13,528 bases of DNA from Bacteroidales bacterium UBA5762 (GTDB lineage: Bacteria > Bacteroidota > Bacteroidia > Bacteroidales > TTA-H9): NCBI GenBank assembly GCA_002418865.1, contig DIEY01000070.1, positions 1 to 13,528 on the forward strand, read 5' to 3'. Within the stretch, counting starts at the first letter, position 1; each line of letters begins with the position of its first letter. The position numbers were made by a program, and so were the translations under genes. Positions 7,496-13,528 of this stretch are shown in pieces. Below the pieces are notes generated by a model, which saw only the letters and a list, made by a program, of their open reading frames with translations, made no database searches and was not told the DNA's origin.

Positions 7496-7638
7496 ATAAA
7501 AATTTCTGATACTTGTTGTTTTCTCGTTCACAGTTGTCAATATTAGCTTTGTTGAAATTTTTAAGGTGTTAATATTTTTAAAGAGAATAACTTTGAGGAA
7601 AGTGATTAGAATTTTTATTGACCGTCATGTGGGCTTGA

Positions 7639-8094
7639 TTATGTGTGAAGCAAACGTTTTACGATTTCGGAAATCGTTTTATTATCGGCTTGGCCGCTTA
7701 GTTCTTTTGATGCTATACTCATTACCTTTCCCATATCTTTAATGGATGAAGCACCCAAGCGAGAGATGATTTCCTCGACTTTGGCTTGAATTTCTGTTTC
7801 ATCAAGTTGGCTTGGGAGGTATTTTTCAATAATGGAAAGCTGGTAGAGTTCTTCGTCGGCCAGATCTTTTCGGCCATTTTCCATGTAAATGCTTGCTGCT
7901 TCTTTTCTTTGCTTAATGAGCCTTTGAATGGTTTTCACTTCTACTTCGGTAGGAATTTCTCCTCCTGAAATATCTTTTCCGGTTTTTTCGAGCAGCAAGG
8001 CAGCCTTTATGGAGCGTAGCGCTTCGAGTTTATGGGTGTCTCTTGCAAGCATGGCTTGTTTTATATCATTATTAATTTGAATTTCGAGCGACAT
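7639..8094 (-). CDS. yqeY: GatB/YqeY domain-containing protein
   Basis: From the ATG at 8094 (MSLEIQINNDIKQAM) the protein has 151 residues, the usual length of stand-alone YqeY proteins. Typical signatures are KQRKEAASIYMENGR (61-75), a YLPSQL segment (92-97) and KDMGKVMSIAS (119-129). The fold equals the C-terminal tail domain of GatB, the subunit of the tRNA-dependent amidotransferase that contacts tRNA, but the stand-alone protein's job is not established. The open frame continues 57 codons upstream into ftsZ; that extension (rich in His/Pro/Asn) is a shadow of ftsZ in another frame, so it is excluded. The start lies 25 nt after the ftsZ stop, and ftsZ-yqeY is a common neighbour pair in Bacteroidota, so it is probably the last gene of the dcw transcript. 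Confidence 0.93.
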   Translation of the reverse strand: MSLEIQINNDIKQAMLARDTHKLEALRSIKAALLLEKTGKDISGGEIPTEVEVKTIQRLIKQRKEAASIYMENGRKDLADEELYQLSIIEKYLPSQLDETEIQAKVEEIISRLGASSIKDMGKVMSIASKELSGQADNKTISEIVKRLLHT

Positions 8095-8119
8095 GATTGG
8101 ATAGAATTTAATGTTAAAC

Positions 8120-9655
8120 TTAATCAGGGTTATCGAATAAATAGGGGTTAGACCGGATTTCAGGGCCGTTAGGTTGTTCGGATAGTGTTGATTTGGGTGC
8201 CACTGATTCCGAGGAAGGTGCAGCAGGTTCCACATTGATATTACGACGTTTATATGCGGGTTCATTTTCTAACTTTTCTACCTGATCGAGTGATTTAATG
8301 GGGTAGCTAAAGTTTCTGAGCATTCTTACTCTTTCGTTGTTTTTGGTTTCAATCTTTTTCTCCACCGGCACGAAGGGTTCAGGATTTTTAAATGGTTTAA
8401 TTTTTTCTGGTTCACTAAATGACTCAGAAGGTGCAGGCTGAGGTTGATAAATTTCGTTTTCTTCTTCGGTAAAGAGTGGATAGATAGTTCTTTGAATAGG
8501 CTTGTTGGGTTGTGATGGATCTTGAGAATCATTATTATGCCCCATATGTGTTTTTTCTGGTGTCCGCTGGCTCACCAAACTAATAGTTTCGTTGGATTCG
8601 TTTTGCAGAGGGGTTTGATGGAACGGTTTAGGCTCATTATCGAGCAGGTTAAAAACATTTTTTTCTTTTTCCATTTGAGGCTTGGGGATTTGTATTGTTT
8701 TAGGGGCCTCGAATGCAGTAGCAATAAGTGTTATTCCGATAGCGTCGGCCAGGTTTTCGTCGTAGCCTACTCCCCAAATGATATCGACGTCGTTGCCGGC
8801 ATTTTTCTGAATGTAATTCGTAATTTCGGTTACCTCATCCATAGTAATTTCGTTTTTTTTGGAAGAGGAGATATAAAGTAACATATTATGAGCTCCATTA
8901 ATATCGTTGTCGTTAAGCAGAGGGGAGGAGAGGGCTTCTTCAGCTGCCCTGAGTGCGCGGTTTTCGCCCGATGCAGTACTCGATCCCATAATGGCTCTGC
9001 CACTATTTTGCATTACGGTTTTTACATCCTCGAAATCTACGTTGATATAGGCTTTGACGGTTATAATTTCTGCTATACCTTTAGCGGCACGGGTTAAAAC
9101 ATCATCAGCATGGGCAAAAGCTTCTCTGAGTTTTAAATCCCCATAGAAATCTCTCAAGCGGTCGTTATTGATAACCAAGAGTGTATCTACATATTTTTTC
9201 ATTTCCTCTATGCCTTGTTCGGCCTGCAGCTTGCGCTTACGACCCTCGAAACTAAATGGAATGGTGACGATTCCGACGGTAAGGATATCGAGTTCACGCG
9301 CTACTGACGCGATGACAGGTGCTGCACCTGTACCTGTTCCTCCTCCCATTCCTGCAGTTATAAACAACATTTTTGTGTTGTTCTCCAAGATTTGCCTGAT
9401 TTGTTCTACAGATTCTTCGGCTGCCTTTCGACCAATGTCTGGCCTATTGCCGGCTCCAAGCCCTGTTTTACCAAGTTGAATCTTTACAGGCACTGGACTG
9501 GCTTCGAGTATTTGAGCGTCGGTATTGCACTGAATAAAGTCAACATCAACAATTCCTTGATTGAACATGTGATTAACGGCATTGTTTCCTCCTCCACCAA
9601 CGCCCATAACTTTTATGATTGAAGAATGATTTTTGGGTGCTTCGAATTTTAACAT
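8120..9655 (-). CDS. ftsZ: Cell division GTPase FtsZ
   Basis: FtsZ is the tubulin-like GTPase that polymerises into the Z-ring at midcell. The core (about 10-316) shows GVGGGGNNAVNHM (18-30), NTDAQ (44-48), the tubulin signature GGGTGTG (104-110), NNDRL (163-167) and the T7 loop NVDFEDVKTVM (205-215) with catalytic Asp207 and Asp210. After the core comes a long, Pro/Glu/Asn-rich disordered tail of about 195 residues, making 511 residues against about 383 in E. coli. Two short peptides stand out in it: EPAYKRRNI (465-473), which resembles the FtsA-binding PAFLRR peptide, and the extreme C-terminus SNPYLFDNPD, a Bacteroidota-type ending. The ATG at 9655 begins MLKFEAPKNHSSIIKV, the usual start. 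It follows ftsA after 140 nt, the loosest junction in the cluster. Confidence 0.99.
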   Translation of the reverse strand: MLKFEAPKNHSSIIKVMGVGGGGNNAVNHMFNQGIVDVDFIQCNTDAQILEASPVPVKIQLGKTGLGAGNRPDIGRKAAEESVEQIRQILENNTKMLFITAGMGGGTGTGAAPVIASVARELDILTVGIVTIPFSFEGRKRKLQAEQGIEEMKKYVDTLLVINNDRLRDFYGDLKLREAFAHADDVLTRAAKGIAEIITVKAYINVDFEDVKTVMQNSGRAIMGSSTASGENRALRAAEEALSSPLLNDNDINGAHNMLLYISSSKKNEITMDEVTEITNYIQKNAGNDVDIIWGVGYDENLADAIGITLIATAFEAPKTIQIPKPQMEKEKNVFNLLDNEPKPFHQTPLQNESNETISLVSQRTPEKTHMGHNNDSQDPSQPNKPIQRTIYPLFTEEENEIYQPQPAPSESFSEPEKIKPFKNPEPFVPVEKKIETKNNERVRMLRNFSYPIKSLDQVEKLENEPAYKRRNINVEPAAPSSESVAPKSTLSEQPNGPEIRSNPYLFDNPD

Positions 9656-9667
9656 AGTTTGAATTTG

Positions 9668-9775
9668 TTAGAGGTTTTTAAAATAAGATGAATAATTTTT
9701 AAATAGATGGATAGATCCATCATTTGGATGCATCATTTTGTTGGGATCTATGCGGTTAGGATCAACTTTTTTCAT
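9668..9775 (-). CDS. Candidate 35-residue small protein between ftsA and ftsZ
   Basis: This is an ATG-to-TAA open frame of 35 codons in the ftsA-ftsZ spacer. It begins MKKVDPNRIDPNKMMHPNDG and ends YSSYFKNL. It starts 20 nt after the ftsA stop and ends 12 nt before the ftsZ ATG, spacing typical of an operon gene. A DPN motif occurs twice (VDPNRIDPN), made by a near-exact GATCCYAAC DNA repeat. There is no membrane segment, signal peptide or known domain; the peptide is polar. No Shine-Dalgarno sequence precedes it, but most genes here lack one too. A chance frame of this length in 140 nt is possible, so I hold it as a candidate only. If untranslated, the region would be a leader for ftsZ. Confidence 0.35.
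   Translation of the reverse strand: MKKVDPNRIDPNKMMHPNDGSIHLFKNYSSYFKNL
9706..9721. repeat. Short perfect dyad upstream of ftsZ
   Basis: GATGGATAGATCCATC on the plus strand folds as GATGGA/TCCATC around four bases, about 50 nt upstream of the ftsZ ATG. It lies inside the candidate small ORF. It could be a transcript hairpin that affects ftsZ expression, or a protein-binding dyad. There is no T-run after it, so a terminator is unlikely. Confidence 0.35.
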
Positions 9776-9795
9776 ATTCGTGATTTTAAAATGTT

Positions 9796-11172
9796 TTAAA
9801 GTCCATCATCTTCGAACCATTTTCTGATACGATTGAGAAAATTTTCTTTTCTCGATTTTTGTAGTTCTTGATCATTAGAATTATTGGGATGATCTTTTGT
9901 AGAGTTTGAATCAAGGGGTTGTAGTTCCTTGTTCCTTTTGTTCAGGTCCTCGGCGGCTCTTTTTTTCAGGTCGCGTTCGGTACGATCGAGAGCCATTAGT
10001 AACAAGCCAATTCCTGTGGCATACATAGGGCTTGCTAATTCTGGTGGGCATTTTGTAGAAAGATGTTCGTTGGGATAACCAATGCGAGTGTCCATGCCTG
10101 TGATGAACTCGGTGAGTTGTTTGAGATGACGCAGCTGTGATCCTCCTCCTGTGAGTACGATTCCTGCAATTAATTTTCTTTCGAGGCCAGTATTGATGAT
10201 TTCCTTATAAACATATTCAATAATTTCTTCCATACGAGCCTGAATGATATTAGCGAGGTTTTTTAGAGTAATTTCTTTTGGGGGTCGTCCTCTCAAGCCA
10301 GGGATAGAAACTACGTCTTCATCTCGGTTTTCGCTTGCTAAAGCCGAACCGAATTTTATCTTCAGTTCCTCGGCATGTTTTCTTATGATGGAACAGCCTT
10401 CTTTGATATCTTCGGTTACAATTTCGCCTCCAAAGGGAATAACAGCCGTATGCCGAATAATATCGTCTTGAAAGATAGCCAGGTCGGTAGTTCCTCCGCC
10501 AACATCAACTAAAACTACACCTGCTTCCCTTTCTTCGGGCGTTAAAACGGCTTCAGAAGATGCAATGGGCTCAATGATGAGATCTACGATTTCGAGGCCA
10601 GCCTTTTTTACACATTTATAAATATTCTTGGCAGCAGCTGTTTGTCCTGTAATAATATGAAAATTGGCCTCGAGTGAAGTTCCCAAAACGCCTACCGGAT
10701 TCTTAATGCCACCCTCACCATCTACGGTAAATTCTTGGGGAATAACGTCGATGATCTCTTCTCCCGGATTCATGTTTAGATTGTACATGTTATTAATTAG
10801 GGTGTCAATATCCTTCTGTGTAATTTCGTCCTCACCATTACTTCGGATGAGTGAACCTCTATGTTGCATGCTTTTGATATGATGCCCAGCAATGCCTACA
10901 TGTACATATTTGATTTTCTTGCCTGATCTCTCCTCAGCCTGGCTAATAGCATTCTGAATAGATTGAACCGTGTTATCGATATTAGTCACCACTCCCCGTC
11001 TTACACCCAGTGAATCGGAACGTCCATAACCCAATATTTCCACTTTATTGTTTTCGTTCCTGCGACCTACAATGGCTGCAATTTTAGTAGTTCCTATATC
11101 CAAGCTGGTTACATAAATATCAGAGGGATCAATGATTTCCCACAAGTTGGGTGTTCTCTCCTTTGTTTCCAT
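9796..11172 (-). CDS. ftsA: Cell division protein FtsA
   Basis: FtsA is the actin-like ATPase that anchors FtsZ filaments to the inner face of the membrane and recruits later division proteins. The 458 residues from the ATG at 11172 show phosphate-1 SLDIGTTK (23-30), an SHS2/1C domain (about 90-175), phosphate-2 VDVGGGTTD (222-230) and the adenosine motif GIVLTGGGSQL (337-347). A charged, Asn-rich linker (about 400-440) leads to a terminal amphipathic helix, NFLNRIRKWFEDD (444-456), the expected membrane-targeting segment. The start overlaps ftsQ by 44 nt; no later in-frame start precedes the phosphate-1 strand except a TTG inside it, so the overlap looks real. A TTG at 11196 would add only eight residues and is less likely. 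Confidence 0.98.
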   Translation of the reverse strand: METKERTPNLWEIIDPSDIYVTSLDIGTTKIAAIVGRRNENNKVEILGYGRSDSLGVRRGVVTNIDNTVQSIQNAISQAEERSGKKIKYVHVGIAGHHIKSMQHRGSLIRSNGEDEITQKDIDTLINNMYNLNMNPGEEIIDVIPQEFTVDGEGGIKNPVGVLGTSLEANFHIITGQTAAAKNIYKCVKKAGLEIVDLIIEPIASSEAVLTPEEREAGVVLVDVGGGTTDLAIFQDDIIRHTAVIPFGGEIVTEDIKEGCSIIRKHAEELKIKFGSALASENRDEDVVSIPGLRGRPPKEITLKNLANIIQARMEEIIEYVYKEIINTGLERKLIAGIVLTGGGSQLRHLKQLTEFITGMDTRIGYPNEHLSTKCPPELASPMYATGIGLLLMALDRTERDLKKRAAEDLNKRNKELQPLDSNSTKDHPNNSNDQELQKSRKENFLNRIRKWFEDDGL

Positions 11173-11962
11173 ATATAATGTTTTTAGTACATACAATTTG
11201 ATTTTTATACTTTAGATTTACTGTTCTATACTTATCAAGCTGGCTTATATTTCCCAGTCGTTTATAGAAAATCAGCAAATTCTCTAATTTTTCAGGTAAA
11301 TTGGAAGTATCTCCTAAAATAATAACCTGATTGGCAATAAGAGGAATGAGTTCAATCTCACCTTGATTATCGATGTATATTTGGCTTGTAAGCGCTTTCA
11401 AGGTTTTATCCTTGTCAATATAGTGAGCCAAGTGATATAGGGTTTTGAGCTGGCTTACTCCTTTTATAGAATCGGGAAGATGGAATATGTTGCTCCCTTC
11501 CTTTGGAGCAAGAGTGATATTTCCATTAGCAACGAGTACTCTTGCCGAGTATGGCGGTTTTGTTTTAAAGATAACTCCTTGTTTATCTATATAATAACTA
11601 ATATTCTGATGATTGAAAATTTTCAATAGAGGTATCCTTTCTTTGCCTATGATATTTACGGTACCCGATAGGGTGGCAAAAACATCGCACTGATCGAGGG
11701 CAGATATTTTTAAGATTTCAGCTTCCATGTTTCGAAACGGAATATTATGTATGGCTCGTCCCTTGATATCTCCGAAGTTCTTTTTGATTTTTTCGAGAAT
11801 TTCCTTTTCATTTATCAGTGTATCATTTCCATGATAAAGTTGAATATTAATAGCTTGGCATACAGTTTTATTCTGTTCGGAATTAGCAAACGCAAGTAGA
11901 AAAGTAGTTCCGGCCAAAGCCATCGTCCATCCTGCAATTTCAAATATCTTTTTGATTTTCAT
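11129..11962 (-). CDS. ftsQ: Cell division protein FtsQ
   Basis: FtsQ is a single-pass membrane protein that joins FtsB/DivIC and FtsL in the periplasm and helps activate septal wall synthesis. The 277 residues have a basic N-terminus (MKIKKIFE), one transmembrane helix (about 9-27), a POTRA-like region (about 36-107) and the FtsQ beta domain. A segment near the end, TVNLKYKNQIVCTK (247-260), is the family's recognisable C-terminal strand; sequence identity is otherwise low, as usual. Position between murC and ftsA confirms the call. The ATG at 11962 overlaps the murC stop as ATGA. The last 15 or so codons overlap the start of ftsA in another frame; the tail after VCTK (about 17 residues) has no clear role. 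Confidence 0.92.
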   Translation of the reverse strand: MKIKKIFEIAGWTMALAGTTFLLAFANSEQNKTVCQAINIQLYHGNDTLINEKEILEKIKKNFGDIKGRAIHNIPFRNMEAEILKISALDQCDVFATLSGTVNIIGKERIPLLKIFNHQNISYYIDKQGVIFKTKPPYSARVLVANGNITLAPKEGSNIFHLPDSIKGVSQLKTLYHLAHYIDKDKTLKALTSQIYIDNQGEIELIPLIANQVIILGDTSNLPEKLENLLIFYKRLGNISQLDKYRTVNLKYKNQIVCTKNIIYGNKGENTQLVGNH

Positions 11963-13326
11963 AATCTTTGCCGGTTAAGATTTTCTTGAGCAAGCAAGGC
12001 TAATTTTTCGATATCGCCTGCACCTATGGTAGCCACAACCTGATGCTTTCGGCTTATGATTTCTCGGAAGGCTTCCTCGCGCGAAACAACGTGCGAGGGT
12101 TGAATTATTTTTTTTGCAATCATCAGAGAGTCAACGCCACGAATGGGTCGTTCCCGTGCGGGATAAATCTCCATGAGGAATACTTCGTCGAAAAGGGACA
12201 AACTTTCGGAAAACCCTTCTGCTAAATCGCGTGTGCGGCTATAAAGATGGGGTTGAAAGATGGCAGTTAATTTTAGGTGAGGGAACAAATTGCGTAAAGA
12301 AATGGCCAAAGCTTTTATTTCTTCAGGATGATGGGCATAATCATCAATTAGCACGAAATCATCAGATTGGTATAAGATATCGAAACGACGTCGTATTCCT
12401 TCAAAATCGGACAATCCATGAATAATTTCATCATTACTGCAACCAGCTGCAAGAGCAACGGCAGCGGCAGCAACACTATTTTCTATATTTATATAAGCTG
12501 GAGCTTTTAGTTGTATGGGTCCAATTATAGCGTGAGGGCTTTGAATGGAATATGAATATTTCATTTGGTTTAATGAAATATCTCTGGCAAAATAATCGGC
12601 TGATGGATCATTCAACGAATAAGTGATTTTATTGCATGTATAAGCTGTGGTAAGGAGATTTTCGAGGCCTTTTTTCAGGATCAGCAAACCCTCGGCAGGC
12701 AGCAGTCCGGCAAAATCTTTGAAGGCCTTCACGAGATTTTCATAATCGTGATAAATATCCAGATGATCGGGATCAATGGCCGAAATGACAGCAATCTGAG
12801 GTTTAAGTTCGAGAAACGATTTGTCGAATTCGTCGGCTTCGGCTACAACCCACTTGCTCGCTTCGTTTATAATGAAATTGGATTGAAAATTTTTACTGAT
12901 GCCTCCTAAAAATGCAGTGCAGCCCAAATGAGAATCAGAAAGAATTTTGGCCGTCATCGTTGAGATGGTAGTTTTTCCATGTGTACCAGCTATGGCAATA
13001 GTTGGTTTTTCGCGTGTAAGCCATCCCAGAATTTGCGAGCGTTTCATCATGGGAATGCCTTTTTCCACAATGTATGAATATTCGAGATTATCGGAAGGGA
13101 TAGCTGGTGTATAGATGATAAGGTCGACATCGGAAGGGATGAGAGAAGGGTTATCATCGAAGTGAATATCTATGCCTTCGGCCATCAGTTCTTCGGTAAG
13201 ACGTGAAGGGCTGCGGTCGTAGCCTAAAACTTTTATCCCTTTTTGATGGAAATATCGGGCTAAAGAACTCATTCCTATACCTCCTATGCCTAAAAAATAA
13301 ATTGAATTTAATTTATCTGGTATCAT
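11959..13326 (-). CDS. murC: UDP-N-acetylmuramate--L-alanine ligase MurC
   Basis: MurC adds L-alanine to UDP-N-acetylmuramic acid with ATP, the first amino-acid step of peptidoglycan stem-peptide synthesis, in the cytoplasm. The 455 residues show the N-terminal nucleotide-sugar loop LGIGGIGMSSLAR (12-24), the ATP P-loop AGTHGKTT (113-120), EADEFDKSF (163-171), the DDYAHHP motif (328-334) and QPHLYSRT (358-365), all intact. The ATG at 13326 (MIPDKLNSIYF) fits the family; the open frame continues 37 codons further upstream, but that extension is a shadow of murG. The start overlaps the murG stop as ATGA, and the stop overlaps ftsQ the same way, so it is translationally coupled on both sides. 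Confidence 0.99.
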   Translation of the reverse strand: MIPDKLNSIYFLGIGGIGMSSLARYFHQKGIKVLGYDRSPSRLTEELMAEGIDIHFDDNPSLIPSDVDLIIYTPAIPSDNLEYSYIVEKGIPMMKRSQILGWLTREKPTIAIAGTHGKTTISTMTAKILSDSHLGCTAFLGGISKNFQSNFIINEASKWVVAEADEFDKSFLELKPQIAVISAIDPDHLDIYHDYENLVKAFKDFAGLLPAEGLLILKKGLENLLTTAYTCNKITYSLNDPSADYFARDISLNQMKYSYSIQSPHAIIGPIQLKAPAYINIENSVAAAAVALAAGCSNDEIIHGLSDFEGIRRRFDILYQSDDFVLIDDYAHHPEEIKALAISLRNLFPHLKLTAIFQPHLYSRTRDLAEGFSESLSLFDEVFLMEIYPARERPIRGVDSLMIAKKIIQPSHVVSREEAFREIISRKHQVVATIGAGDIEKLALLAQENLNRQRL

Positions 13327-13528
13327 GGTGTTGCAGGTTTTGAGTTTTCGACCATTTGAATGATTTCCTGGGCAATGCGTTCGTCTGCATCTGGGATTCC
13401 CCATTTGCTGATGTTGGTAGAAAGACTTTTTTGCCAATCTTTATCCATGATGAGTTGTTGTAGGGTGGTGAATAAGGAATTTTGCAGTTCGTTGTCTTTA
13501 ATGAGGATGGCTGCGCGCGCCGCCTCAA
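13323..13528 (-). CDS. murG: MurG C-terminus (UDP-GlcNAc transferase), partial at window edge
   Basis: Only the last 67 codons are inside the window. The frame reads EAARAAILIKDNELQNSLF..., continues through DKDWQKSLSTNI and KWGIPDADERIAQEIIQMVE, and ends in a TGA (13325-13323) that overlaps the murC ATG. This matches the C-terminal helix region of MurG, the glycosyltransferase that turns lipid I into lipid II at the inner membrane. Its place just before murC agrees with Bacteroidota dcw order. The call rests on this short C-terminus plus context. A different minus-strand frame is also open over the same stretch, but its composition and lack of similarity make it a shadow. Confidence 0.9.
   Translation of the reverse strand, partial: EAARAAILIKDNELQNSLFTTLQQLIMDKDWQKSLSTNISKWGIPDADERIAQEIIQMVENSKPATP

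Larger units (their letters stand above)
7223..7638. other. AT-rich spacer upstream of the GNAT gene, with inverted repeats
   Basis: This 416-nt spacer separates the yqeY stop from the GNAT start. A minus-strand open frame of 91 codons (7540-7265) begins with TTG, has no recognisable similarity and an AT-driven composition, so I do not call it. I see two inverted repeats (7320-7362 and 7476-7495) but no T-run terminator after yqeY and no convincing TAnnTTTG box. No tRNA or known riboswitch pattern was recognised. Confidence 0.55.

Noticed and set aside
7265..7540. Minus-strand open frame of 91 codons in the yqeY-GNAT spacer
   Set aside because: It begins with TTG, has AT-driven composition (many Ile, Asn, Lys, Phe) and no recognisable motif, and inverted repeats run through it. 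Could be reconsidered if conserved in relatives.
8095..8265. N-terminal extension of YqeY by 57 codons
   Set aside because: It lies inside ftsZ in another frame, has unlikely His/Pro/Asn-rich composition, and the ATG at 8094 gives exactly the family length.
13327..13437. N-terminal extension of MurC by 37 codons
   Set aside because: It overlaps murG in another frame, and the ATG at 13326 matches the known MurC start region.
13313..13528. Second minus-strand open frame over the murG end
   Set aside because: The alternative frame is Ser/Pro/Lys-rich with no similarity, while the neighbouring frame gives a clear MurG C-terminus ending in ATGA with murC.

Overview
The window looks like part of a Bacteroidota (probably Bacteroidales-like) chromosome. 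The evidence is the division and cell-wall gene order murG-murC-ftsQ-ftsA-ftsZ-yqeY, an FtsZ that ends in an NPYLFDNPD-type tail, a DivIC/FtsB-like protein of the Bacteroidota type, moderately AT-rich DNA, start codons with little Shine-Dalgarno signal, and one TAnnTTTG-type -7 box. Every gene I can support lies on the minus strand, so transcription runs from high to low coordinates.

Region A (about 13528 down to 7639) is the distal end of the dcw cluster: the C-terminus of MurG (cut by the window edge), MurC, FtsQ, FtsA, FtsZ and a GatB/YqeY-domain protein. The genes are packed tightly. MurG/MurC and MurC/FtsQ share ATGA stop-start overlaps, and ftsQ overlaps ftsA by 44 nt. MurG and MurC act in consecutive or adjacent steps of peptidoglycan precursor synthesis; FtsQ, FtsA and FtsZ build the divisome. 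The one loose joint is the 140-nt ftsA-ftsZ spacer. It holds a 35-codon open reading frame spaced like an operon gene, and a short hairpin.

Region B (7638-7223) is a 416-nt AT-rich spacer with two inverted repeats and no convincing gene. Region C (7222-5842) is a three-gene unit: a GNAT acetyltransferase, an HD-domain protein and a DivIC/FtsB-like septum protein, joined by TAATG and ATGA overlaps. A 280-nt spacer follows.

Region D (5561-1844) is a THUMP-domain RNA methyltransferase followed four bases later by PriA, the replication-restart helicase. Region E (1843-1) is the least stable part. It has a degenerate array of 7-bp repeats, the C-terminal remnant of a tyrosine recombinase broken by an in-frame stop, and an AAA ATPase of the DUF4143 type whose upstream region carries a dyad around a -7-like box.

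Most of the window is conserved housekeeping. I did not find a defence island, CRISPR array, BGC or obviously new multi-gene system. The observations most worth checking are the small ORF between ftsA and ftsZ, the decayed recombinase beside the repeat array, and the inverted repeats in the spacers.
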